The notes below the pieces were generated by a model. The model ran no database searches and was not told the DNA's origin. It saw only the letters and a program-made list of their open reading frames with translations. This document shows, in pieces, positions 19,070 to 27,734 of a DNA stretch of 27,734 bases. Made by a program: the position numbers and the translations under genes. How positions within the stretch are numbered: position 1 is the first letter of the stretch; every line of letters begins with the position of its first letter. The stretch spans positions 620,550 through 648,283 of the forward strand of contig NW_004443692.1 in the NCBI RefSeq assembly GCF_000330505.1, given 5' to 3'. The stretch is from Entamoeba invadens IP1 (lineage: Eukaryota > Evosea > Mastigamoebida > Endamoebidae).

Positions 19070-21288
19070 ATGGATTGTGAGAAAAATAAGACTTTGGACG
19101 ATTATCAGGATGAATTGGTTTCAGACGACGAAGACGAAGTTTTCCAGAAATTAACAGTCGATGTAGACCACTTGGACATATTAACGAGGAAAAGATTAAT
19201 GATCAAATTGAAGAACGGGAATTATCAATGTCATTAATTCCCTCGACACAACGTTTATTAACTTCACAAGATTCATTTTGTCCAAATCCACAATCCGTAA
19301 ATAACTCTGCAACGACAATTCCAAATACACAAACGCGAATTTCACTAGAAACAGTTTGAATAGATTATTTAATTTATAAATTATACTATTTAATTTGTTT
19401 TGTTTTTTATCCTTTTTGATTTCTCAAAAATAGCCAAATCCGTGTTTAGAAATGGATTGGTCAAAAAAGACATAACAAACGATTTTTTTATTTTTGAAAA
19501 GTTTAAAAATGAATGTCGAAATTTAAAATGGATTTTGGATGAAACAGTTTTAAAATCACCAACCAATTTGTTTCAACATTTTTTTTCATTGGATATGATG
19601 ATGATAATTGTTGAGGGTATAAACCAAAAATCCCGAGAAGATACCAAAAGATTTTCAGTTTTTTCCCCAACCAATAAAAATGAAGTTTTAGCTTTTATAG
19701 GGGTGCTTATTTATTTGGCCAGTACTCGTTGGCAAAACTCTTTGGATGATACTTTTGACGAAGAAATTGGAGTAGATTTTGTAAAAACTTGTTTTCATAA
19801 AACACGTTTCGCCCAACTTTTTAGATACTTTCGTTGTGACAACAAAGAACGAAGAGCGGAACTTCTAAAAAAAGGAGAACATCAAGTTGGAATTTTTGAA
19901 ATTACAAAAATTTTCGAAAAAAATTTGCAAAATGTGTTATCCCGGAGAGTTGCTTTGTATAGACGAAAGAATGTGCAAATTTCTTGGGCGTGCTCATGAT
20001 GTTATTTTTAACCCAATGAAACCAATTCGACGAGGTTTTGAATACATTATGATAGTAGATACAAAAACTGGTGTCTGTGTCAACATGTTCCAATATTACA
20101 AGAGTTGTATTGAATGGGATGGTCACGTCGGGAGAAAATTGGCAGAGAAGTTGATTGAGGGCGTTAAAAAAATCAACAAAACCGACACTCTAAAAATACA
20201 AATGGATTCAAGATTTATCGAATTAAAAAATTTGAAAAATGTAAGGAAGAAAATGTTGAAGTAATCGGGACTGTAAGAAAAACAAAAGAATTGCCGCTTG
20301 GATGGGACCAAAAAACACCGACAACGAAATAAAATTAAATATATTGAAAAAAGAAAAAAAGAGGCAGAGGAAGCTAAAAATATCGGGGAAAAAAGAAAAC
20401 AAAAAATACTAAAATGAAAACAAAAAAATATAAAAAAGAAACAGAAGAAGACGCAAAAACGGGAAAACGCAATTAATGAGCTTGAAGAAATCACAAAAAA
20501 AGAAAAGGATGAAAATCCTCTTTTCAATAAATTTTGGGAATGTGGTCCAATATTATTGAACACTTTCAATCCAAATAAAACCAAAAGTGTTTCCATCGCT
20601 ACAACATTTCTTGAAAATGTGGGTATTTGGGAAGAGTCAAAAAATAAGAAAAAACAAATGTCAATAACGTCTACAATAAAATGAAGTTTCCCGTTGATAT
20701 TTATAATTTTTTTGTGCTGAATTCCCAATTCCTTTCAGATCTTTTCGGTGTACATTTGCTCTGTTCAAAAACATTTTGGAAATGACAATGACAAATACAT
20801 TTGTTATCAGCAGGTGTTTTGATGATAAACTTGACCACGGAAAATTTTTGAGAAATTTAGCAAAAGAGCTTTGTGTGGAATACATTAAGGAAAATTGTGG
20901 GAAAAGATCCAAACCTGAGCTTATTCCAATTATTTCCAATTTGCAAAAATTTAAAATGGATGTGTGGAAACAAGTCGATGAAATTTATAGAAAAAATATG
21001 GTTTTGGATGAAGAATGTGCAAATGAATTGTGTTTCACTTGTTGTTGTGAAAGGAAGACAATGATGGAAATAGAAAATGATCAACAAGAGATCGTAAAAG
21101 ATAAAAAGCGGGGAGGCAGAGGGAAAGGGAAAAAAGGAAGTCTACAAAAGCTGAAAAGAACCAAAAAAATGTGTTATATTTGTAAACGCCCAAGTTGCAA
21201 GAGTCATCTTACTTCGTTAAGCAGTTGTTCTTGGGGCAGAGTACTTTTACACGAGATTATTCGAAAAGCCTCAAGTTGTGGAAATTGA
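19070..21288 (+). pseudogene. Broken piggyBac-type transposase
   Basis: Segments in several frames together follow the piggyBac layout. An acidic N-terminus starts with ATG at 19070 (MDCEKNKTLDDYQDE). The entry to the catalytic core is at about 19460-19880. The hallmark LCIDERMCKFLGRA then PMKPIRRGFEYIMIVDTKTG (about 19935-20075) holds the first catalytic Asp and the K-P-x-x-x-G-F motif. The IGTVRKTKELPLGW segment lies at about 20265-20310. A Lys/Glu-rich stretch follows at about 20340-20500, and then a C-terminal part with CYICKRPSCKSH near 21172-21207, corresponding to the Cys-rich domain. Frame changes lie near 19195, in the A7 run near 19918-19924, near 20250 and in the A-rich stretch, with stops at 19357, 20322 and 20415. 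No TTAA-flanked ends were found. The gene is certainly inactive as written. Confidence 0.85.
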
Positions 21289-21645
21289 TAAGAAAAATGA
21301 ACGAAACCTCTTGCAACGTGACTAAGAAGACAAAGTGAATAAAAATAAATGATTTTTGATCAAATATTTTTATATAGTTGTTTTGTTTTGTATGAAAGAA
21401 TTCCCTTATGTATTTGACAATATTATGTATAAATAGATTTATTTGATATATTGTATGGTTATTTTGTTTGGAGTAAAATTTTTTTATATGCAAGACTTTT
21501 ATTGTTATGTTTTAATTTAAATAAACTATTATATAGTTTAATAATTAGTAACAAAAAACTCCAAAATTTTTTTCAGTTTTTTTAATTAAAATAGTTTTTA
21601 TTAACTAATATTTATAAATATAAGTTTTATATATAAAAAGTTTGA
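21289..21645. other. AT-rich spacer
   Basis: No gene or clear repeat. It is expected to hold the right end of the piggyBac copy, but this could not be recognised. Confidence 0.5.
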
Positions 21646-21647
21646 TA

Positions 21648-22762
21648 CAGTAGGGGGAGTGAGGGGCTTGACCTATACTTTTAATGGTTTATTTACTATT
21701 TTTAAATAAAAACTATTTTTAATGTTCTATTTAAAAACACAACCTTGACTTATAAATTATAGTTTATAAACCATTAAAGAATTGGTTCATCCTTAGCATA
21801 AAGTCGGAACTTGAAATTGTATTAAAAACGACTTGGGTGTTTGTTAGTTGTTAGTTCTCAATAAAGTCATCGGTAGGCGTTAGTCTTTATGTTTGATATG
21901 GCTCTCGTTGTTGGCAACTCTTGGATATTCCAAGGCAAACTTTCCTCTTCGGATTTGACCAAATATGTTGGGATAGGCGGAAGAACAAACAATTCCAAGT
22001 GTTCTCTGATATAAACACCATTGGCTACCAGTAACAATCTGGAAGCCTCTTCTATAGAAACGAACATTCTTTTAATCTTGCCAATATTGACTCCAACAAC
22101 ACCAGAACGCTTATGCGATGCAATAATGATATTTTTGTTGCTTTGCTCTCTAATGCTCCCAACATATTTTTGGTATGACGAGCAATGGAAACAAATATAC
22201 TCTCTCAGCTCTCCTTGTTCTCTTAGAACTTGTCATGATCTGCCATCACTATCACTATGTTGTCTCATCCAAAAAATCAATTCAAGTCTTCGGTTACTGC
22301 GAAATTGGCGTCAATTGATTTCAATTGTCAAAGTATTCAGTAAGCTTGTATTTTAACAACACCGAATACACAAGCCAAATGGCGAGACGAGTTGACTTGT
22401 GTGAGGAACAACTTGTCTTTTATGGCTAAAGGAAATCCTGTCTATGTACAAAGAAGTTGTATTTGTGCTGTTATAGAAACAAAATAATTGAAGCTTTGTG
22501 AATTAATTCTTGGTTATTTCAAACAATAGAAATAAGCCATTTATTTTCTTCATAACACTAAGGTTGTTTACTTTTTCTTTTCAAAAAACGTTTTATTTTA
22601 TTTTGGATAAGCTAAGAATCTTTTTCTTTGACATTTTTTATAAATTATTTATAGTTTTTGTTATTTTATAAATAGAACCGGGAAAACTCTATATAGTAAA
22701 AAAGATAATAAAACAATAGGTCAAGCCCCTCAGTTTCTTCAAGCCCCTCACTCCCCCTACTG
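21648..22762. mobile_element. 1115-bp TIR element, CAGT ends, TA target site
   Basis: Both ends begin CAGTAGGGGGAGTGAGGGGC and are perfect inverted repeats for 24 bases (21648-21671 and 22739-22762). TA flanks both sides (21646-21647, 22763-22764). The right end additionally repeats the inner part of the TIR: a second copy matching left-end positions 21660-21675 lies at about 22716-22733. CAGT ends and TA duplication suggest the Tc1/mariner group. The interior carries a broken reading frame on the minus strand that shows no recognised transposase motif. GC-rich ends in an AT-rich background make the borders sharp. Confidence 0.85.
21867..22355 (-). pseudogene. Broken ORF of unknown family inside the CAGT element
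   Basis: On the minus strand one frame runs for about 160 codons, interrupted by TGA at about 22312-22310 and about 22229-22227. The open part (about 120 codons, downstream of the second stop) reads sensibly. It has a CFHC pair, then IIIASHKRSGVVGVNIGKI and SIEEASRLLLVANGVYI, then a proline-containing stretch LFVLPPIPTYLV and an acidic tail. The mixture suggests a folded nucleic-acid-binding protein, possibly RRM-like or zinc-binding, but I do not recognise the family. No DDE triad is visible. Position inside a TIR element suggests a transposon-encoded or captured gene. Confidence 0.5.
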
Positions 22763-22764
22763 TA

Positions 22765-23521
22765 ATAATAAAATAAAGTTATCATACTGTTAGTATCAAC
22801 CAATAATGTTCTATTTTTGTTTTTTATTTTAAATTTGTTTTTAGTTCCATATATTTTTGTATGTATATTAATGGCAAGAGATATAAACACCAGATACTTA
22901 TGCTACAAAAGTGACTTAAGAAGTTGTATAAAATCGTGTTTAATGGTGTTTACTACTTTGCTTCAAAACCAAAAGATGAAAACATGGAAAATGTTTTAGA
23001 TGGGCCCTCATAGTAGTCAATAAGAAAATTCGGTCAAGAGGTACCAAGGTATATTTACTACTCCAAATACTTCAATAAATTTATTATATTTTTTACTCTG
23101 GTCATTCGTGACTTTTTATGAAAATATTTATCGGCTTGGAAATAATGGTTTCGGGTTTTTTGGGACTTCGATTGTGGATTTCCCGAAATTTTATAAAAAT
23201 TATATCTTCGATATAATATCTTATTTAAATGAGTTCTTATTTGTTAGTTGGTTTGAGTAATATCCTTGTGCAGAAAAATGTTAAGAAAAAATAAAACGGA
23301 CATGACAGTCTTTTTTAAAAGACCAAAAGACAAAAAAAGAAAAAAATAACACTGCCTCATAAAAAAAATAACAGGGAAACAAGGAAACGTGTTAAAAAGA
23401 GCAGTATTCAGTTGTTGGCGAGTTAAATTACTATTAAATTACTATAATTAATAATTAAATTAATAATTAATAATTAATAATTATTATAAAAAAAACAAAA
23501 AAAAATAAAAAAACAAAAAAT
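22765..23521. other. AT-rich spacer between transposons
   Basis: No gene supported. The last part is A-rich on the plus strand and on the minus strand forms the T-runs that follow the tRNA-like sequence. A short similarity with the 13888-13940 minisatellite unit occurs at about 23427-23444. Confidence 0.5.
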
Positions 23522-23589
23522 GGCACTAACCGGGAGTTGAACCCAGGGAGTTTGGAAGAATAAACTGTGGCTTCTTAGGCCTTTAGTGC
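23522..23589 (-). tRNA. tRNA-like sequence, aberrant (probably tRNA-derived or degenerate)
   Basis: On the minus strand GCACTAA (23589-23583) pairs fully with TTAGTGC (23529-23523) as an acceptor stem. A T-arm CTGGG-TTCAACT-CCCGG is well formed and contains a B-box-like GGTTCAACTCC. An anticodon-like stem AGTTT/AAACT surrounds an 8-base loop ATTCTTCC. CA plus a run of six T follow the 3' end, as for a Pol III terminator. Against a functional tRNA: total length only about 68, a 3-bp D-stem (GGC/GCC) without the usual GG loop, a loop of eight instead of seven, and a two-base variable region. No anticodon is assigned. Confidence 0.4.
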
Positions 23590-23699
23590 TTTCTGAATTT
23601 TTATGAATTCTATCTTTTTTGACTCTTCAAGTTATTAAATTACTATAAATAATTGTTATAAATAATTAATAATTATTTATTATTTATTATTAATTAATT

Positions 23700-23893
23700 G
23701 ATAATTAATTAACACTTAAAATAACACCCAAATTTTTGTTTTGGCCTGTTTTTAGGGATATTAATCCAGTTTTTGATGATTTTCTTTTTTTGGTTTGTGT
23801 ATTGTTTATTCAAATAATACAAACTCTAAAAAACGGAAATATATTTAATAAATTCCAGATTTCCCGATATTTAGACCACTTGAATTTTGTTTA
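23700..23893 (-). repeat. Dispersed repeat, copy B, main part
   Basis: In reverse orientation this resembles 9410-9590, including CAAGTGGTCTAAAT, ATCGGGAAATCT, AAACAATACA, GAAAATCATC and GGGTGTTATTTTA. Its remaining part is found at 27205-27236, on the far side of the 3.3-kb element. Confidence 0.7.
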
Positions 23894-25836
23894 AAGGGGT
23901 GGAATAAAAGCGCTGCAAGAATAAAAACGATGTAGTCAAAAAATGGTACGTTTTGGAAAAATGTTATTATATTTTTTGTTTTTTGTTATTCGAATTAATA
24001 TAAAAAGAAAAAAAATACCAACTCTTTTATTTTGCCTAACCAAAATATCATAATTATTGAGGGAATGTCAAAGTGTCTATTTATATTAGGTTTATTAAAC
24101 GTAATATAAGCTTGTTTAGACGTAAAATAACGGGAATAATCAACAAATTGAAATGCCATTAATTAAAAAACTATTTATAAACATATTGTATATTTTATAA
24201 TAAAATAAACAATAATATATAGTTTCAATTCACATTTTAGTTCAAATAAAGACGTTCGGGTTTGTCTTCGGGTGTGCGTTTCTTTTCGTTTAGCCATTCT
24301 AACGACCACAAGGAACGTCGTTGTCTCAATATTATCGTGTTATAATCCCACTACAAACACGCCCTCTCATTGCAATTCCATGACATTATAATAACGGTTT
24401 TGTTTGTTTTAAACTTTTTCAACCTCTTTCAATAATTCAGTGTCCATTAAAGCGAACTTTTTCGTGTAAACGTCTTTCACTCTTATTTATAATTAAACAG
24501 ACGAGTTACTTTGTCGACAAAGATACAATGATTTGATTATACTGTTATTGAGTTTGTCTTTTATAATTAATGAAAAAACTATAAATAATTAATGTTAATT
24601 TGTCAAATATAATTACTAAACAAATTGTTATTTCTGATTTGGTCAAATATATAATTTTTATTTAATATAAAACTATATTATTTACTTTGATAAATGAAGT
24701 CATAATAAAGTGAAAACTAATCATTTATCGTGTTTATGAACAAATTTCATATTCTTATTTTATTTTTATATATTCTTTTATTAAAAATTATTAATTTTGT
24801 TTCATATATTTTTCATAACTCATTAAATATTTATTTATGTTTATTATTCTGATATGTTTTCAAAAATAGTCATTGTTAGATGAAATTATAAACATTCGAA
24901 TTATAATTTATTTAATTATTATTATAATTTATACTATAATTATTATTATTAATTAATAATGATTAGTTTTGAATTTAAATATTATAAATAACCACATAAA
25001 TAGTTTTATCAACATCTTTGTGTTATTAATTTAATATATTAGTATAAAAATACTATTTTGTTTAAAACTATTAAAAGTATGAATTATACTATAATAAATA
25101 TATTAGTATAATATAAACTGAATTTATCTAAATTTATTAATTGTATAAACTTCCCAAATATTTTTTTGTTTTAAATTATTAATTTGTTATACTATTAAAT
25201 TTAACATTTTTTATGTTATTGAGCATTTTTAAAATTATTACAATCATAAAAATTAAATCAATATAAGCTGTTTTTGAATACTTTGAGCTAACAACTAAAA
25301 CCATAACAGCTGTTGAGCATGATGACTTTGGCAACTCATGGTTAAACTAAGAATTTTAAACTTTATAGGTATTTTCAAAAGTTGCCAAACAGCTCTAACA
25401 ACGAGTCTTTATGAAAATAAACATTTTTTATAAAATAATGGTGTGTATCATCGAAATTGCGACTATGAAAACCTCTCAGTTATTTTTTAAACAATAGCAA
25501 AAGCAATTAAAATTTTTATTATAAATAATTATATTTTATAGTATCTTTCCCACACAAAAAAGGAAATAAAACCATGAAATTACTAATTAAATGCACGTAA
25601 AGTACTATCCAACACCTTTAATTTCTTTTTGATCGTTTTTATTGAACTTAGCAATACACGCCAATTTAAAGGATTTCATGTTGAAACTGTTTCAAGATGT
25701 TTTTTCCGTTGAGTTTTGCTTGAGCAACTACAACTAAAGAAGACGTACAAAGTTGTTATCAATGTGTTTTTCACCGTTTTTCTTTCTTTTTTCCTCTCCA
25801 AATAATCAAAATGCAGTTTTGGCAGATTTATCTTCC

Positions 25837-25862
25837 CGGCGGATAAAAGCGCTGCATTACCA
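25837..25862 (+). repeat. 26-bp direct repeat, copy 1 (copy 2 at 26199-26224)
   Basis: CGGCGGATAAAAGCGCTGCA plus six more bases is repeated exactly 362 bases further on. The central AAAAGCGCTGCA also forms part of the TIRs of the surrounding element. Sequence after each copy shows loose similarity, suggesting an old, roughly 360-bp tandem duplication. Confidence 0.85.
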
Positions 25863-26198
25863 GTCACAAGCAATTTAATTAATTGTTTTAACCTTGTTTT
25901 TGTTTTGCTTCAAGTAAAAAACATGAAAAAATACAAAAACTTAAAACCGATGCATCCATTTTTTTACCAAAGCGAAGTAACTTTAACACACAAACTCTCC
26001 CATAACGCCAAGATTTACCAAAAAACAGAGAAAAAAATGTGGTCTTTTTTCACGGCATAAAATTAATTCGTTAACCTCTTCTCAACAAAAACACACAATA
26101 TATTACCAGTATATTGTTTGTTATCACCAAAAAGTTATGGCTGGCGCACTCCAGGCTAGCATGATAAAGCCTCCCCGTCTTTTTAACTTTCACCTGCA

Positions 26199-26224
26199 CG
26201 GCGGATAAAAGCGCTGCATTACCA
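26199..26224 (+). repeat. 26-bp direct repeat, copy 2
   Basis: Exact second copy of the repeat at 25837-25862, in the same orientation and inside the same 3.3-kb element. Confidence 0.85.
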
Positions 26225-26604
26225 TTCACATGTTTTTTATATTAATAAATGCAACACAAAATCAGTTTTGCCTCAAAAAGTTGAGTTTTTGAGCAATTCA
26301 GAACAAAAAACACTGAAAACCCGGATGGACATATGCAAAGTCTTTTTACCGCTGCAAACGTTTTAATTCAAAACACTCGTCTTATTACCATTTTCTTTAC
26401 CATATTTCATGTTTTGCTTCAATTTTCGTAAAAAAGTTTGAAAAAAGGAAGTGAAAAAATAAAACGAGTTGTTTATCGCTTGTTCGACGGGGACTCTAAA
26501 AACGACTGGGAGTGGAGACACTCAACTTCTAGACCTATGGCACTTCAATATGTTGTTTATAAGTTTGGCCACAAAATGCAGTTTTGAACGAATGAGGAAT
26601 CCGT

Positions 26605-26632
26605 TCGTAGGGGGTGTGAAATTAAGGTGCAC
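26605..26632 (+). repeat. 28-bp direct repeat, copy 1 (copy 2 at 26782-26809)
   Basis: TCGTAGGGGGTGTGAAATTA plus eight more bases recurs exactly 177 bases downstream. In copy 1 the end continues into AAGGTGCACACCTT, an inverted repeat. Copy 2 lacks that continuation. Both lie within the 3.3-kb element. Confidence 0.85.
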
Positions 26633-26781
26633 ACCTTCTTTCGTAAGTGACGGTGTGAATCGTTTAATTAAAAATTTAAACCTTGTAAATATAGACTGAT
26701 GTTGTTCAGGGTGGTTGAGTGCCCACTGTTGAGTACTCAATAAAAGACCACCTTTTATTTTGGTAAAAAAGAAAAAAAAAC

Positions 26782-26809
26782 TCGTAGGGGGTGTGAAATT
26801 AAGGTGCAC
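26782..26809 (+). repeat. 28-bp direct repeat, copy 2
   Basis: Exact copy of 26605-26632, preceded by a long A-run and followed by CGCGGGG, a rare GC-rich stretch in this window. Confidence 0.85.
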
Positions 26810-27206
26810 TCGCGGGGTTTCGATTTTAAGTTTTTGTATTTTTGCAAAAAATGCAAATTTTTGTTGAAAAAATAATAAAAAAATAAGCATAAAATTCGAA
26901 CTTTTTCTGGGATTTTTGACAATCAATTGTCCTCAATGAAGACTTTCGAAGAAACAAATTGAAACTCTTCGTGTTTTATCTCAGCAAACTCAACTTTCTT
27001 CAGCAATAAAAAACAATTTACACATTGACTTTCACAACTTGGGCAATTTCATAAAATAAGATTTTTTTGTAAACCTCGATTTTTTGAATCATATCGCGGA
27101 ATATTGGAAAACATATCTATACAACAAATTATAAAACAATTAATAAAAAACTATAAATTTGACTACATCGCTTTTTTTCTTGCAGCGCTTTTTTTCCACC
27201 CCTTTA

Positions 27207-27491
27207 CTGTTATTTAAAGTGTTAATAGTGTTACAAAAAAATTAAAATTAAAAAAAATTAAATGAACAAATAGATCAATATTATTTTGTTAATCGTTTAT
27301 GAATAGTATTTTTAATTCAATATCATAATATATTTATTTTAGTAGAAGTATAGTTAATTGTTATACTATAATTTATTGTATATCTTACAAAAAAGAATAT
27401 GGGTAATTAGCAAAAAGTTATACATTTACTATACAAAATTATAAACAAGTGGACATAGGATTAAAGAAGTGAAAAGGAAAAAAATTGCGAA
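27207..27491. other. AT-rich spacer; first part completes dispersed repeat copy B
   Basis: Positions 27205-27236 in reverse orientation match the block before TAAACA in copy A (about 9389-9413). The rest is AT-rich sequence downstream of the partial gene and shows nothing else. Confidence 0.55.
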
Positions 27492-27734
27492 TTAGTCGAG
27501 TTTAGCTCTTGAGAAGAAATTTGGGAGTTCGTGCCAGTAATTATCGTCCATAAACAAGAGTGTGTAAAAAATGAGTAGTACGTAATAGATGTATTCTGTC
27601 AACCCTTGTTGATGGAGTAAGAAGGAAGTCAAGAAGATGACGACAAATTTAATAGTTTCTTGTAAAAGGACTTTAGGGGGGGTGTACATCTTAATTAGAC
27701 TCTTTTGCCAGAAGTAAACGGTTAAGTACTTTAG
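27492..27734 (-). CDS. C-terminal part of an unidentified membrane protein (runs off window)
   Basis: The frame is open from the window edge to the TAA at 27494-27492, giving at least 80 residues. An ATG lies at 27689-27687, but the frame continues upstream of it without a stop for the 45 bases available (LKYLTVYFWQKSLIK before it), so the true start is probably outside. The visible part has two hydrophobic stretches (about IKFVVIFLTSFLL and YIYYVLLIFYTLLF) separated by a short polar turn HQQGLTE. It ends in a hydrophilic tail (DDNYWHELPNFFSRAKLD). This suggests the last two helices of an endomembrane or plasma membrane protein. No family was recognised. Confidence 0.65.
   Translation of the reverse strand, partial: LKYLTVYFWQKSLIKMYTPPKVLLQETIKFVVIFLTSFLLHQQGLTEYIYYVLLIFYTLLFMDDNYWHELPNFFSRAKLD

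Larger units (their letters stand above)
23894..27204. mobile_element. 3.3-kb TIR element with TA target site, no transposase seen
   Basis: The ends start AAGGGGTGGA and form inverted repeats over 47 bases (23894-23940, 27158-27204) with three mismatches. TA flanks on both sides (23892-23893, 27205-27206). The motif AAAAGCGCTGCA occurs in both TIRs (23906-23917; inverted 27181-27192) and twice inside (25845-25856, 26207-26218). No credible long ORF with an ATG was found; the frames near 25676-25873 and 26469-26926 lack ATG starts and domain signs. The insertion interrupts a dispersed repeat whose uninterrupted relative is at 9389-9590. Superfamily is uncertain; TA duplication would fit Tc1/mariner-like movement. 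Confidence 0.8.

Noticed and set aside
19354..19433. Possible intron in the piggyBac gene (GTTTGA to AATAG)
   Set aside because: Splicing does not bring the flanking frames into phase, and the donor differs from GTTTGT.
20123..20728. Long Phe/Ser-rich minus-strand frame over the piggyBac region
   Set aside because: It is the complement of the Lys-rich transposase segment and has no independent support.
26469..26926. Frames on both strands in the 3.3-kb element
   Set aside because: They lack ATG starts, and the repeated peptide HLNFTPPT is only the translation of the 28-bp direct repeat.

Overview
The window reads as a chromosomal segment of an Entamoeba species, most likely Entamoeba invadens (inference). 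Intergenic DNA is extremely AT-rich. Genes are mostly intronless. The one clear intron is tiny and has a GTTTGT donor. AATGAACT/GAAC boxes sit 12-20 bases before several ATGs. The protein families (large transmembrane TKL kinases, small TLDc-like proteins, MULE and piggyBac DNA transposons) are those known from Entamoeba.

Region 1 (1-13.8 kb) holds the host genes. There are three divergent TLDc-like proteins (655-1173 +, 7893-8708 -, 10584-11240 +) and one 73-residue coiled-coil protein (1620-1841 +). There are also two receptor-like transmembrane kinases. TMK1 (2264-5459 -) has a signal peptide, a Cys-rich EGF-like ectodomain, one membrane segment and a TKL kinase with HLD in place of HRD. 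It is assembled across an intron with two in-frame acceptors. TMK2 (11662-13788 +) has a signal peptide, an IPT/TIG-type ectodomain, one membrane segment and an intact RD kinase. Two small TIR elements lie between these genes (1913-2164 and 6979-7653), together with two perfect foldbacks and one copy of a dispersed repeat.

Region 2 (13.8-15.9 kb) shows no gene and carries an 11-bp tandem repeat.

Region 3 (15.9-27.2 kb) is a run of DNA transposons. First comes a complete Mutator-like element with about 86-bp TIRs and a 9-bp target duplication (15931-18600); its transposase is broken by about five frameshifts and one stop. A decayed piggyBac transposase follows (19070-21288). Next is a 1.1-kb TA-flanked CAGT-ended element holding a broken, unrecognised ORF (21648-22762). 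After it come a tRNA-like sequence with a poly-T tail (23522-23589) and a 3.3-kb TIR element without a credible transposase (23894-27204). That last element appears to have inserted at a TA inside a dispersed repeat whose uninterrupted paralogue is at about 9389-9590.

Region 4 (27.5 kb to the edge) is the C-terminal end of a membrane protein on the minus strand that runs out of the window.

The kinases are predicted surface signalling receptors. The TLDc-like proteins have no function that can be read from sequence. The repeat content suggests several independent insertions by at least three cut-and-paste superfamilies, with proteins now decayed but some terminal repeats well preserved.
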